Source: TMED88 sp964515335
GTDB lineage: Bacteria; Myxococcota_A; UBA9160; UBA4427
NCBI GenBank assembly: GCA_964515335.1
Contig: CAZETS010000018.1
Span: 11,559-75,558, forward strand
DNA length: 64,000 bases
Reading direction: 5' to 3'
Shown: in pieces, positions 19,659 to 30,832 of the stretch
How positions within the stretch are numbered: the first letter of the stretch is position 1
Layout: the number at the start of each line of letters is the position of its first letter
Made by a program: the position numbers and the translations under genes
The notes under the pieces: generated by a model
Databases searched by the model: none
What the model saw: the letters and a program-made list of their open reading frames with translations, nothing else
What the model was told of the DNA's origin: nothing

Positions 19659-20630
19659 GTGCCCTTCCAGATCGTCCCGCCCGGGACCAATATCGACTTC
19701 ATCGGCAAGCGCCGGATCGCCGCGGCGATCTCGCTGGGGCTGATCCTCGCCTCGCTGGTCGCCATCCCGATCCGCGGCATTCGCCTCGGCATCGACTTCG
19801 CGGGCGGCAACGAGGTGCAGGTGCTCTTCGACGACGCCGTCGTCGTCGACGAAGGGCGCATCCGTGAGGTGCTGTCGGCGACCACGATCGTCGAGGACCC
19901 CGCGGTGGTGCGCTTCGGCACCGAGTCCGACAAGGAGTACCTGATCAAGTTCCGGAGCGTCGAGGACGCGGTCGCGTCCGGCGGCGAAGCCGTCGAAGCA
20001 GCGGGCGAGGAGGTGGCGCCCGGTCAGGCCGATCGAGCGCAGCGGCTCGAGGCGACGTTGCGGGAGGGCATCGGCGGGCTCACCGTGCAACGGGTCGAGT
20101 TCGTGGGACCGCGGGTCGGCGCCGAGCTGCAGTCGGACGGTCTGATGTCGCTGTTCTGGGCGAGTCTGGCGATCCTCGCCTACGTGGCGTTCCGCTTCAG
20201 CTCGCGCTTCGCGCCTGGCGCCGTGGTGGCAGTGATCCACGACCTGCTCGTCACCGGCGGGATCTTCGTGATGCTCGGCCTCGAGTTCGACCTGCGCATC
20301 CTGGCCGCCATGCTCGCGATCCTGGGCTACAGCCTCAACGACACGATCATCATCTACGACCGCATCCGCGAGAACCTCGAGATCCACACCAAGGCAAGGC
20401 TGCCCGAGGTGCTCAACCTGAGCGTCAATCAGACGCTCTCGCGCACCGTGCTCACGTCGGGCACGACCCTGCTCGCGCTGCTGAGCCTGTTCTTCCTCGG
20501 CGGCGACGTGATCCGCCCCTTCGCGTTCGCGATGCTGATCGGCGTCGTCGTCGGCACCTACTCGTCGGTCTACATCGCCTCGCCGCTGCTGCTCCTCCTC
20601 GAGGAGCGCACGGGAGCGAAGGCGAAGTAG
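19659..20630 (+). CDS. secF: protein translocase subunit SecF
   Basis: The 323-residue protein starts with GTG, preceded by AGGGAG. The N-terminal helix is followed by IRLGIDFAGGNEVQVLF, then a periplasmic domain and five helices with GYSLNDTIIIYDRIRENL and the LSRTVLTSGTTLLALLSL segment, both SecF signatures. An Ala/Glu/Gly insertion near residues 105-130 lengthens the periplasmic loop. It completes the yajC-secD-secF operon. Confidence 0.97.
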   Translation: MPFQIVPPGTNIDFIGKRRIAAAISLGLILASLVAIPIRGIRLGIDFAGGNEVQVLFDDAVVVDEGRIREVLSATTIVEDPAVVRFGTESDKEYLIKFRSVEDAVASGGEAVEAAGEEVAPGQADRAQRLEATLREGIGGLTVQRVEFVGPRVGAELQSDGLMSLFWASLAILAYVAFRFSSRFAPGAVVAVIHDLLVTGGIFVMLGLEFDLRILAAMLAILGYSLNDTIIIYDRIRENLEIHTKARLPEVLNLSVNQTLSRTVLTSGTTLLALLSLFFLGGDVIRPFAFAMLIGVVVGTYSSVYIASPLLLLLEERTGAKAK

Positions 20631-20663
20631 CAGCCGAGCGCGGGGCGACCGCTTCGCGAGCCG

Positions 20664-20681
20664 CTAGCCCGCTTTGCGGGC
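20664..20681. terminator. GC hairpin at the convergent secF/bactofilin junction
   Basis: GCCCGC (20667-20672) and GCGGGC (20676-20681) form a perfect stem with a TTT loop, overlapping the last bactofilin codons. No T-run follows. It could slow convergent transcription, but the coding requirement may explain it. Confidence 0.25.
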
Positions 20682-21242
20682 GGCCTCGGGGGCTCCAGGG
20701 GGCCTGGGGGCTTCGGCCGGTGTCTTCGCGGCGCCTGCCTGGGCGGTGGTCATTTCGATGCTGCCGTTGATGACCGCGCCCTCCTGAACGAGCAGGCGGG
20801 GTGCGCGGATGTCGCCCTCGACCACGCCCGAGGTCTCGACCTCGACGCGCTCGGTGGCCGTCACGTCACCCGAGACGTGGCCGACGATCTGGACGCACTT
20901 GGCGACCACGGAGGCCTTGACGTTGCCGTGCGAGCCGATCTTGAGCACGTGGTTGGGCAGCTTGATGTCGCCTTCGACGTTGCCGTCGACCTCGAGATCC
21001 TCGTCGCCGCTGAGCTCTCCCTTTACCTGGATCGACTTCCCGATGGTGGCCACGAATCCCCCCTCCGTCGGCGACGTTGCGCCTGTGTGGCTGCGTGAGT
21101 GGCTGCGTGAGCGGCTGGCTTCGGCTCGGCCGGAGCGCGCGGTGCGCTCCGGGGGCGTCGCTCGACCGGCGTTCTGCTGCCCAGCAGGGTCCGCCGGCTG
21201 ATCTCCGTCCGCCGAGCCGCTTCGCTTTCCGAACAGCGACAT
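20664..21242 (-). CDS. bactofilin-family cytoskeletal protein
   Basis: The 192-residue protein has the bactofilin beta-helix core at about residues 62-165: IGKSIQVKGELSGDEDLEVDG, then VEGDIKLPNHVLKIGSHGNV and SGVVEGDIRAPRLLVQEGAV. Flanks are disordered, a basic Ser/Arg/His-rich N-terminus and a Pro/Ala C-terminus, as is usual. Bactofilins polymerise without nucleotide and position envelope machinery. The N-terminal SRSHSRSH segment comes from two exact copies of a 12-base unit (21087-21098, 21099-21110). The gene lies 49 bases after the tolC-type gene on the same strand. Confidence 0.93.
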   Translation of the reverse strand: MSLFGKRSGSADGDQPADPAGQQNAGRATPPERTARSGRAEASRSRSHSRSHTGATSPTEGGFVATIGKSIQVKGELSGDEDLEVDGNVEGDIKLPNHVLKIGSHGNVKASVVAKCVQIVGHVSGDVTATERVEVETSGVVEGDIRAPRLLVQEGAVINGSIEMTTAQAGAAKTPAEAPRPPGAPEAARKAG

Positions 21243-21291
21243 GCCCGATCTTGCCTCCGCTTCTGCCTCGCTCTGCCCGGACCCGCCGCGC

Positions 21292-22995
21292 TCAGTCGTG
21301 CGCGGAGAGCACCTCGTCGTACCCGAGCTGGCGCACCGAGTCGATCGCGACGTCCCAGGTGTCGAGAATCGTACCCCGCTCGCGCTCGAGCGTCGCCTGG
21401 GCGTTCCGAAACGACTGCAGGGCCGAGATCTTCTGGCTCTCGGCGTCCACCAGGTCGCTCTCGCGCTGCAGCACGTCGAAGGGCGTCGACTCGCCGTGCT
21501 CGAGCCGGATGCGCTCGGCCCGCAGCTGCTCCTCGGCGGCGATCCGGCGCCGCTCGGCGGCCTCCACCCCGTGGGCCGATGCCAGTAGCCCCCGGGCGGC
21601 CGAGCGCACCGAGACGATGATCTGCTGCTTGAGCTGGGTGATCTGCGAGTTGGCGCGGCGTAGCTCGATGCGGGCCTTGCTGACGTTCTTGCGCGCGGTG
21701 ACGTTGCCGAGGGGGATGGAGACTACGCCCATGGCGGTGACGCCCCGAGGCGCGCCCGTGGCGAAGTAGCTGTTCGTCGTGTCGCCGAACGAGCCCTCGG
21801 CGACGCTGCCCGGGGGGGCCGGGCCGGGCGGAACCTGGCTGAAGTCGACCAGATCCGGGTTCTGGCGCCCCTCGACCCCGGCAGTGCGGTAGCTGACGTT
21901 GAGATCGACCTGGGGAAGCCGCTGGTTCTTCGCGAACTTCAGCTGCACCTCTCCCTGGTCGAGCCGACGCTGCGCGGCGGCCAGCTCGGGGCGGCGCGCG
22001 AACGCGGTCTCTACGGCGTGGTTCAGGTTCACCGGACGGACGCTCGAGAAGTCCGGCCTGGTGGTCGGGTCGAAGGTCAGCGTCGTCGCCGCGCGCAGGC
22101 GATTGCCGAGGACGGCCGCGATCAGCGAGTCCTGGGCGTTGCGATACGTGTTCCTGGCGACGATCAGGTTGAACTCGCTGTTGGCGACGCCGGCCTCGGC
22201 CTGGACGACCTCGACCTTGCTGACCACGCCCACTTCGTACTGGGTCTTGGTCTGGTCGAGCAGGGCATTGTTGCTCTCGAGGCTCTTCAGGGCGACGCGC
22301 ACCTGCTCCTTGGTGGCGACGAGATTCCAGTAGGCGCTGATGATCTGCTGGACCGTGTTCATCACCGAGGTGGTGAAGTTGTCGAGCTCCGCGTCGTAGT
22401 TGAGCCGTAGTGTCTTGACCTGGGTCCAGGGCTCATTCCAGACGAGGCCGCGCATCAGCGGCACCGTGCCGCCGATGGTGAGGCCGGACTCGTACTTGGG
22501 GCTCAGCGCCTCGATGGTGTTGTTCGTCTTGGTCCGTCTTCCGTCGAACGAGAGCTCGACACTTGCGCCCCAGTACGGGATCAGCGCGGTCAGTCCCGTC
22601 TGCCCGCCGAGCGCGTCGATCTCGTTGGACTGGTTCCTGTTGATCGCGAACGTGTTGCGGGTTCGGGAGTCGTTGTAGTCGACCTGCCCCGAGAAAGTCG
22701 GATCGTACGCCCCCCAGGCCGCCTCCGAGTCGAGCTGCGAGACGTAGGGCTGGTAGCGGTTCACCTCGACGTCGAGGTTGTTCTGCAGGCCCAGCGCGAT
22801 CGCCTCGTCGATCGAGAGCGGCCGTCCCGGCGGGTCCTGGTCGTCGGGTGGCAGCGAGGCGTCCATCGTCTCGTAGTCGACGGCCGAACCTTCCTGGGAC
22901 GAGGCCCGCGCGTGCGGGGCCGAGGCTGCGAGGGCGCACAGCATGACGGTCGAGACGAGCGGGGCGATGGCGATGCAGGCATGACGGCTTCGCAT
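21292..22995 (-). CDS. TolC-family outer membrane efflux protein
   Basis: The 567-residue protein has a signal peptide (IAPLVSTVMLCALAASAPHA) and the duplicated helix-rich outer-membrane-efflux domain. Conserved segments include LSIDEAIALGLQNNLDVEV, the LDQTKTQYEVGVVSKVEVVQAEAG block of the first repeat, and AEEQLRAERIRLEHGESTPF in the second. It forms the trimeric exit duct for tripartite pumps or type I secretion. No RND or ABC partner lies next to it. GGAGG (23005-23001) precedes the ATG and a TAGAGT box lies at 23019-23014. Confidence 0.92.
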   Translation of the reverse strand: MRSRHACIAIAPLVSTVMLCALAASAPHARASSQEGSAVDYETMDASLPPDDQDPPGRPLSIDEAIALGLQNNLDVEVNRYQPYVSQLDSEAAWGAYDPTFSGQVDYNDSRTRNTFAINRNQSNEIDALGGQTGLTALIPYWGASVELSFDGRRTKTNNTIEALSPKYESGLTIGGTVPLMRGLVWNEPWTQVKTLRLNYDAELDNFTTSVMNTVQQIISAYWNLVATKEQVRVALKSLESNNALLDQTKTQYEVGVVSKVEVVQAEAGVANSEFNLIVARNTYRNAQDSLIAAVLGNRLRAATTLTFDPTTRPDFSSVRPVNLNHAVETAFARRPELAAAQRRLDQGEVQLKFAKNQRLPQVDLNVSYRTAGVEGRQNPDLVDFSQVPPGPAPPGSVAEGSFGDTTNSYFATGAPRGVTAMGVVSIPLGNVTARKNVSKARIELRRANSQITQLKQQIIVSVRSAARGLLASAHGVEAAERRRIAAEEQLRAERIRLEHGESTPFDVLQRESDLVDAESQKISALQSFRNAQATLERERGTILDTWDVAIDSVRQLGYDEVLSAHD

Positions 22996-23013
22996 GGGAT
23001 CCTCCGGGCGGGG

Positions 23014-23019
23014 ACTCTA
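23014..23019 (-). promoter_or_regulatory. candidate -10 box (TAGAGT) for the tolC-type gene
   Basis: TAGAGT on the minus strand is followed by GGAGG and the ATG at 22995. It fits the TAnnnT pattern of the window. No -35 is clear. Confidence 0.3.
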
Positions 23020-23133
23020 CCCGAACGCCCATGCAGCCGCCGTGTGACGGATGCCGCGGCTGATTGCACGCCGGGGCTGATCACATCGTTCGACGAACCC
23101 CCGCGGTCGCAGGCGTGTGCGCGGCCGCCGCAC

Positions 23134-23139
23134 TATCCT
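23134..23139 (+). promoter_or_regulatory. candidate leaderless -10 box (TATCCT) for ispD
   Basis: TATCCT ends seven bases before the ispD ATG at 23147, with no Shine-Dalgarno between. The expected transcription start falls on the start codon, implying a leaderless mRNA. Confidence 0.42.
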
Positions 23140-23146
23140 GCCGGCC

Positions 23147-23836
23147 ATGAAGACCGCGGTTCTTGTCCTCGCCGCCGGTCGGGGCGAGCGGCTCGGCGGG
23201 GCGGTGCCGAAGGGCTTCGTGAAGCTCCGCGGGCGGACGCTGCTCGAGCGGTCGATCGCGACGCTGCTCGGGGTGCCGATCATCGACTGCATCCAGCCCG
23301 TCGTGCCGGTCGAGGTGCCCGCCGACCAGGTGGCGTCGGCTCTGCCGCTCGATCCGCGGGTGTGCGACGCGATCCCCGGCGGGAGGGAGCGCCAGGATTC
23401 CGTCGCTCGCGGTCTGGCGAGGCTGCCGAGCGACATCGAGTGCGTGGCCGTCCACGATGCCGCACGGTGTCTCGTTACGGCGAGCGACGTGGCCCGTGTC
23501 GTCGAAGCGGCCCACGACCATCGCGCGGCGCTGCTCGCCGTGCGTGCGAGCGACACCATCAAGCGCGTGCGCGACGGCCGGGTCGTCGAGACGCCGCCGC
23601 GCAGCGAGTGCTGGGCGGCGCAGACCCCGCAGGCCTTCCACGCGGCGCTGATCCGCGAGGCGATCGCCAAGGCGGTCGCGGAAGGCTTCACCGGCACCGA
23701 CGACGCGCAGCTCGTCGAGCGTCTCGGCGTGCCGGTCCGCGTCGTGCCCGGGGATGCCCGGAACATCAAGATCACGCGCCCGGAGGACCTCGCCTTCGCG
23801 GAGCGGCTGCTCGACGAGCAGGGGGGCGCAGCGTGA
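23147..23836 (+). CDS. ispD: 2-C-methyl-D-erythritol 4-phosphate cytidylyltransferase
   Basis: The 229-residue enzyme converts MEP plus CTP to CDP-ME in the non-mevalonate isoprenoid pathway. VLVLAAGRGERLGGAVPKGF is the CTP-binding loop at the N-terminus. CVAVHDAARCLVTASDVARV is the IspD signature near residue 105, and TDDAQLVERLGVPVRVVPGD follows near the C-terminus. The ATG lies seven bases after a -10-like box, and a possible leaderless start fits it. Its stop overlaps the ispF GTG by four bases, so it is coupled to the enzyme two steps later. Confidence 0.95.
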   Translation: MKTAVLVLAAGRGERLGGAVPKGFVKLRGRTLLERSIATLLGVPIIDCIQPVVPVEVPADQVASALPLDPRVCDAIPGGRERQDSVARGLARLPSDIECVAVHDAARCLVTASDVARVVEAAHDHRAALLAVRASDTIKRVRDGRVVETPPRSECWAAQTPQAFHAALIREAIAKAVAEGFTGTDDAQLVERLGVPVRVVPGDARNIKITRPEDLAFAERLLDEQGGAA

Positions 23837-24321
23837 GGATCGGGCAGGGCTTCGACGCACACCGGCTCGTCGCCGGACGCCCGCTGCGGCTCGGCGGCGT
23901 CGATATTCCGAGCGATCGTGGCCTCGAGGGGCATTCGGACGGTGACGTGGTGCTCCACGTGGTGGCCACGGCGATCTTCGGGGCCCTGGGCGAGGGCGAC
24001 CTGGGTCGGCACTTCCCCAGCAGCGATGAGTCGCTCGAGGGGGTGGACAGCGCCGTGCTGGTCGAGCGGGCCGTCGCGCGGATGCGCGCGCGCGGCTACC
24101 GGCTCGGCAACCTCGACTGCACGGTGATCGCCCAGGCCCCGCGGCTCGCCCCCCACCAGCCGGCCATGACCGAGCGCGTCGCGTTGCTGCTCGGTTGCGA
24201 TACCGGGTGTGTCAACGTGAAGGTGACCAGCACCGATCACCTCGGCGCGATCGGCCGCGGCGAGGGCATCGCGGCGAGCGCGTCCCTGCTGCTCGAGGCC
24301 GACGAGGACGCGGGCCGGTAG
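23833..24321 (+). CDS. ispF: 2-C-methyl-D-erythritol 2,4-cyclodiphosphate synthase
   Basis: The 162-residue enzyme cyclises CDP-ME 2-phosphate in the MEP pathway. The N-terminus RIGQGFDAHRL carries the zinc ligands Asp and His. LGGVDIPSDRGLEGHSDGDV is the family signature with the third zinc ligand. VKVTSTDHLGAIGRGEGIAA closes the C-terminal active site. It starts with GTG overlapping ispD; the intermediate kinase ispE is not in the window. The end abuts a TAGACT box and the repeats before cysS. Confidence 0.95.
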   Translation: MRIGQGFDAHRLVAGRPLRLGGVDIPSDRGLEGHSDGDVVLHVVATAIFGALGEGDLGRHFPSSDESLEGVDSAVLVERAVARMRARGYRLGNLDCTVIAQAPRLAPHQPAMTERVALLLGCDTGCVNVKVTSTDHLGAIGRGEGIAASASLLLEADEDAGR

Positions 24322-24374
24322 ACTGGGCGCCGTATCGGTGCGAGCCCGCACAGGGAAGAGAACGGACAGCCGGG

Positions 24375-24422
24375 AGCCAGGGGACCGGGAAGCCGGGAAG
24401 CCAGGGGACCAGGAAGCCAGGA
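24375..24422 (+). repeat. 24-bp tandem repeat, two copies plus a partial third
   Basis: Units 24375-24398 and 24399-24422 both begin AGCCAGGGGACC and differ at only two bases. A partial copy (AGCCAGGA) follows, then a purine-rich tract that serves as the cysS ribosome site. Within each unit GGAAGCC also recurs. It lies in the leader between ispF and cysS and does not belong to either protein. Confidence 0.8.
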
Positions 24423-24452
24423 AGCCAGGAAAGAGAGAGAGAAGAGAGCGGA

Positions 24453-25855
24453 GTGGGCGAGATCGTCTTCTACAACACGCGGACGCGCTCGAAGGAAGCC
24501 TTCGAGCCGATCGAGCCGGGTCGGGTCGGCCTCTATACCTGCGGCCCGACCGTCTACGGCGAGTCCCACATAGGCAACTTCCGCTCGCAGCTCTTCGCCG
24601 ATTTGCTGAAGCGCTTCCTGGTTGCCGAGGGCTTCGCGGTCACCCACGTCATCAACATCACGGACGTCGGGCACCTCGTCAGCGACGGCGACGAGGGCGA
24701 CGACAAGATGGAGTTGGCGGCGCGCAAGTCGGGCGAGACCGCCGAGCAGATCGCCGAGCGCTACACCGCGATCTGGCGCCGGGACCGCGCCCGGGTGAAC
24801 TGCCTCGAGCCCGAGTACAACCCCCGGGCCACCGACCACATCGCCGAGCAGATCGAGCTGGGCCAGCGCCTCGAGGCGGCCGGCTACCTGTACCGCATCG
24901 ACGACGGCATCTACTTCGACGTGTCGCGCTTCCCGCGCTACGCCGAGCTGGCGCATCTCGATCTCGAGGGGCAGGCGGGAGCCGGGCGCATCGGGCAGGT
25001 CGAGGGCAAACGCCATCCGGCGGACTTCGCGATCTGGAAGTTCGCCGAGCCGGGCGTGCAGCGCCTGCAGGAGTGGGACTCGCCCTGGGGTCGCGGCTTT
25101 CCGGGCTGGCACCTCGAGTGCTCGGCGATGAGTTCGAAGTACCTGGGCGAGCGCATCGACATCCACACCGGCGGCATCGACCTCGCGAGCGTCCACCACA
25201 CCAACGAGGTGGCCCAGAGCGAGTGCGCGTTCGGCGTGCATCCCTGGGTGAATTTCTGGATGCACAACGAGTTTCTCGACTTCGGCGGCGAGAAGATGTC
25301 GAAGTCGGTGGGCAACGTGAAGACGCTCTCCGACCTGGTCGCCCAGGGCTACGATCCGCTCGCGTTCCGCTACTTCTTCCTGCAGGCCCACTACCGCCAG
25401 CAGCAGACCTACAACGCCGAAGCCATGGAGGCGGCGGCCCGCGGCCACCGGCGGCTGGTGGCCGTGGCGGCCGAGCTGCGGGAGGTGCCGGGGGAGGGCG
25501 ACGCGGACGCGCAGGCGCCGCACCGCGAGCGCTTCCGGACCGCGCTGGCCGACGACCTGAACGCCCCCAAGGCGATGGCGGTGGTGTGGGACGTGGTGCG
25601 TGGCGAGGGGCTCGCGCCCGAGGACCGGCGCGACCTGCTGCTGGCCTTCGACGAGGTGCTCGGGCTCGACCTGCGGCACGCCAAGCCCGCCGAGGACGAG
25701 TACGAGAGTGATCCCCGCATCGACGGCCTGCTGGCCGAGCGCGAGACGGCGCGCGCCGCGCGCGAATTTGCGGCCGCCGACCGCATCCGCGACGAACTCG
25801 CCGCCGAGGGCATCACGATCGTCGATACGCCCGAAGGGCCCAGGTGGAAGCGCGG

Positions 25856-25859
<4 letters not shown>
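24453..25859 (+). CDS. cysS: cysteinyl-tRNA synthetase
   Basis: The 468-residue class I synthetase charges tRNA-Cys. LYTCGPTVYGESHIGNFRS holds the first zinc cysteine and the HIGH-equivalent HIGN. GRGFPGWHLECSAMSSKYLG supplies further zinc ligands. The KMSKS loop is exact in GGEKMSKSVGN. The GTG start follows an AGAGAG-rich tract and matches the family N-terminus and usual length; in-frame upstream codons run through the repeat and show no similarity. Its stop overlaps the uvrB GTG. Confidence 0.96.
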
Positions 25860-27886
<2,027 letters not shown>

Positions 27887-27888
27887 GC

Positions 27889-29826
27889 ATGCCGGGGGCC
27901 GCGGAGCCGCCGGGCGGGCTGGCCGAGAAGGCCGCCAGGCTGCCGACCGAGCCCGGCGTCTACCTCTTCAAGAGCAATCGCGGGGCGGTCCTCTACGTCG
28001 GCAAGGCCCAGAACCTGCGCAGCCGCGTGCGTCAGTACGTGGCCGGCGGCGACGGCCGGATCCGCGTGCCCGCACTGATGGAGCGGGCGGTCGACGTCGA
28101 GGTGCTCGTCACCGCCAACGTCAAGGAGGCGCTGCTGCTCGAGAACGAGCTGATCAAGCGCCACAAGCCGGTCTTCAACGTCAAGCTTCGTGACGACAAG
28201 CAGTACCTCGCGCTGCGGCTCGATGCGCGCGAGGAGTGGCCCCGGCTCACCACGGTGCGGCGTTTTCGCAAGGACGGCGCCGACTACTTCGGCCCCTACA
28301 CGTCGAGCGTGGCCCTGAAGGAGTCGCTCTCGAACCTGCGGCGGCTCTTCCCGCTGCGGTCGTGCACCGACGGCAGCTTCAAGGACTACGCGCGCCGCGG
28401 CCGCCCGTGCATCGAGTACGAGATGAAGCGCTGCCTCGGGCCGTGCTGTGGGCTCGCCGATCCCGACGCCTACGCGGAGCAGGTGCAGGGCACGGCGCTG
28501 TTCCTGCGCGGCCGTTCCGAAGAGCTGGTCGAGCGCCTGCGCGGCGAGATGGAGCGCGCCGCCGAGGCTGAGCGCTTCGAAGAGGCGGCGCGCTTGCGGG
28601 ACCGGACCGGCGCGGTCCAGAGCACTCTCGAGCAGCAGCAGATCGTGAGCGAGCGGAGCGTCGAGCGGGACGTCTTCGGGCTGGCCCGCGAGGGCGGCGA
28701 GGTCGAGGTGCAGGTGCTCCACGTGCGCGAGGGCAGGGTGGTCGGCGCCGAGGACTACTCGTTCTCGCGCGTGCGGATCGACGACGGAGCCGTGATGTCG
28801 TCGTTCCTCGGCCAGTACTACGGCAAGAAGGAGGCCGACGAGGCGCCTCGCGAGGTGCTCGCCTCGGTCGACGTCGACGACGAGGGCGCGCTCGCCGACT
28901 GGCTGCGCGAGCGGTCGCAGCGGCGGATCGAGGTGCGGCGCCCGCAGCGGGGCAGTGTGCGGAGGCTGGTGGACATCGCCACGCGCAACGCGAAGCTCGC
29001 CCTCGTGCAGCGCCTCGAGGCCCGCGAGAGCGTGGAGGGCGCGCTCGAGGAGGTGCGCGACGCGTGCTCGCTGGGCGCGTTGCCGCGGCGCATCGAGTGC
29101 TACGACGTCTCGAACCTGCAGGGCAGCCTGGCGGTGGCGAGCCGGGTGGTCTTCGAGGACGGCGTTCCGGTCAAGAAGGACTACCGCAAGTACCGCATCA
29201 AGCAGGCGGCCGGCGGTGACGACTACGACTGCCTGCGCGAGGTGATGGCGCGCCGGCTGGCGCGCGTCGACCGCGAGCCGCTGCCCGACCTGCTGATGGT
29301 GGACGGCGGCCGCGGGCAGCTCGGCGTATTGGAGGCTGCACTCGCCGATGCGGAGCTCGCGGTCGAGACCCTCGGCATCTCCAAGGAGCGGGATGCGGCC
29401 TCGCCGTCGCCGCGCGTCAAGCGCTCCGGGGGCCTCAAGGCCGAGCGGCTGTATCGACCGGGCCGCGCCAATCCGATCTCGCTGGCCAGCAGCTCGCGTG
29501 GGTTGCTGCTGCTGCAGCGCGTGCGTGACGAGTCGCACCGCTTCGCGATCGAGTTCCAACGCGACCTGCGCTCGCGCACCGGTATGACCTCGATCCTCGA
29601 GGAGCTGCCGGGCATCGGACCCGGCAAGCGCCGGGCACTGCTGCGAAGGCTGGGCTCGCTGCGCGCCGTTCGGGAGGCGAGCGAGGAGGCGCTCGCCAGC
29701 GTGCCGGGTGTGTCGGCCAACGACGCGTCCACGATCCGCCGCTTCTTCGGCGAGGCGGTCGCGGAGCCGCTCGAGGAGGCCGACGCGGGTGCCTCCGGGC
29801 CGCCGGCCGATCCCGGGGCGGATTGA
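27889..29826 (+). CDS. uvrC: excinuclease ABC subunit C
   Basis: The 645-residue dual endonuclease cuts either side of a lesion. The GIY-YIG nuclease domain starts PTEPGVYLFKSNRGAVLYVG. A cysteine-rich patch (KRCLGPCCG) fits the iron-sulfur/zinc site of UvrC. A UVR motif lies near residue 225 (AERFEEAARLRDR). The RNase-H-like C-terminal nuclease has RIECYDVSNLQGS and LLMVDGGRGQLGV. The tail has helix-hairpin-helix motifs (LEELPGIGPGKRRALLRRLG). The ATG is two bases after the uvrB stop. Confidence 0.96.
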   Translation: MPGAAEPPGGLAEKAARLPTEPGVYLFKSNRGAVLYVGKAQNLRSRVRQYVAGGDGRIRVPALMERAVDVEVLVTANVKEALLLENELIKRHKPVFNVKLRDDKQYLALRLDAREEWPRLTTVRRFRKDGADYFGPYTSSVALKESLSNLRRLFPLRSCTDGSFKDYARRGRPCIEYEMKRCLGPCCGLADPDAYAEQVQGTALFLRGRSEELVERLRGEMERAAEAERFEEAARLRDRTGAVQSTLEQQQIVSERSVERDVFGLAREGGEVEVQVLHVREGRVVGAEDYSFSRVRIDDGAVMSSFLGQYYGKKEADEAPREVLASVDVDDEGALADWLRERSQRRIEVRRPQRGSVRRLVDIATRNAKLALVQRLEARESVEGALEEVRDACSLGALPRRIECYDVSNLQGSLAVASRVVFEDGVPVKKDYRKYRIKQAAGGDDYDCLREVMARRLARVDREPLPDLLMVDGGRGQLGVLEAALADAELAVETLGISKERDAASPSPRVKRSGGLKAERLYRPGRANPISLASSSRGLLLLQRVRDESHRFAIEFQRDLRSRTGMTSILEELPGIGPGKRRALLRRLGSLRAVREASEEALASVPGVSANDASTIRRFFGEAVAEPLEEADAGASGPPADPGAD

Positions 29827-29908
29827 CGGTCGGCCCCGAGGGTCCGTTCAAGTTGCACGCGCTCTGTTCCGATTCCGTCCTCGAAGCAGCGGGGGCAGCG
29901 GGCCAGCT

Positions 29909-30832
29909 ATGCGGCAAGTCGTGCGACTGCGGATCGGAATCGGCCTCGCGCTCGGCGTCGTGTTGCTCACTCTGCCGCTGGCCAGGACCGTCGACGCCGA
30001 GATCTATCGCTGGGTCGACGAGCACGGCAAATTCCACTTCACCCAGGACCTGCGCCAGGTGCCGCCCGCCCAACGTGGCGCCGCGGAGGCGCGTGCGCGG
30101 TCGCCGCGGAGCGGTCCGTCACCGGTGCAGCTCTATCGCCCGCCGCCCGCCAGGCGGTCGACGGCCCCGAGCGGCAGGTCGAAAGCCCCGAGCGGCAGGT
30201 CGACGGCCGCGGCGTCGGGTGGCGGTAGGGTCCACAGGATTCGCGTGCAGCGGGCGGACAGCAGCCTGTCGGTGTGGGTGAGGGTGAACGGTCGACTCGA
30301 CGTGCCGTTCCTGATCGACACGGGCGCGACCGACGTGGTGCTGCCGCAGTGGGCGGCGGACGACCTCGAACTCGACCTGTCGAACGCGCGCACCGGCCGC
30401 TACTCGACGGCCAACGGCGTCGTCGAGCAGAAGATGCTGCGGCTCGACTCGGTGGCTCTCGGGACCGCCGAGGTCGAAGACGTGCCGGCCACCGTCAGCG
30501 CGTCGATGAAGGAAGGACTCCTCGGCCTCTCCTTCTTCAACCACTTCGACTACAAGATCGATCCGGTCGATGGCGTCGTGACGCTCGTAGAGAACGACCT
30601 CGCCGAGACCGGGGTGCTGCGCGGCGGCAAGAGCCGCCTCCAGTGGGAGCGCTCCTTCGCGGCCGCCCAGGCGCGCATCGCCCACGCGGAGAAGCGGCTC
30701 GAGGAGGCGCCTTTCGGCCGGGTCCGGCACCGCGAGTCGCTCGAGCAGGAGGTGGCGCGCCTCGAGGGTGAGATGCGTCTGCTGCACGCCGAGGCCGACG
30801 ACGCCCGCGTGCCGTTCTCCTGGCGCGACTGA
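29909..30832 (+). CDS. exported retropepsin-like aspartic protease with DUF4124 domain
   Basis: The 307-residue protein has a signal peptide (IGIGLALGVVLLTLPLARTVDA) followed by a DUF4124-type segment (EIYRWVDEHGKFHFTQDL). A linker contains a 21-base tandem repeat (30165-30182, 30186-30203) encoding APSGRS. A clan AA aspartic protease domain then has VPFLIDTGATDVVLP with the catalytic Asp-Thr-Gly and GLLGLSFFNHFDY as the second conserved turn. The C-terminus is a charged coiled coil. Retropepsin-like domains work as homodimers; the substrate is unknown. Confidence 0.85.
   Translation: MRQVVRLRIGIGLALGVVLLTLPLARTVDAEIYRWVDEHGKFHFTQDLRQVPPAQRGAAEARARSPRSGPSPVQLYRPPPARRSTAPSGRSKAPSGRSTAAASGGGRVHRIRVQRADSSLSVWVRVNGRLDVPFLIDTGATDVVLPQWAADDLELDLSNARTGRYSTANGVVEQKMLRLDSVALGTAEVEDVPATVSASMKEGLLGLSFFNHFDYKIDPVDGVVTLVENDLAETGVLRGGKSRLQWERSFAAAQARIAHAEKRLEEAPFGRVRHRESLEQEVARLEGEMRLLHAEADDARVPFSWRD

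Noticed and set aside
24375..24445. CRISPR-like repeats
   Set aside because: The units are directly adjacent without spacers, so this is a simple tandem repeat. No cas gene is present in the window.
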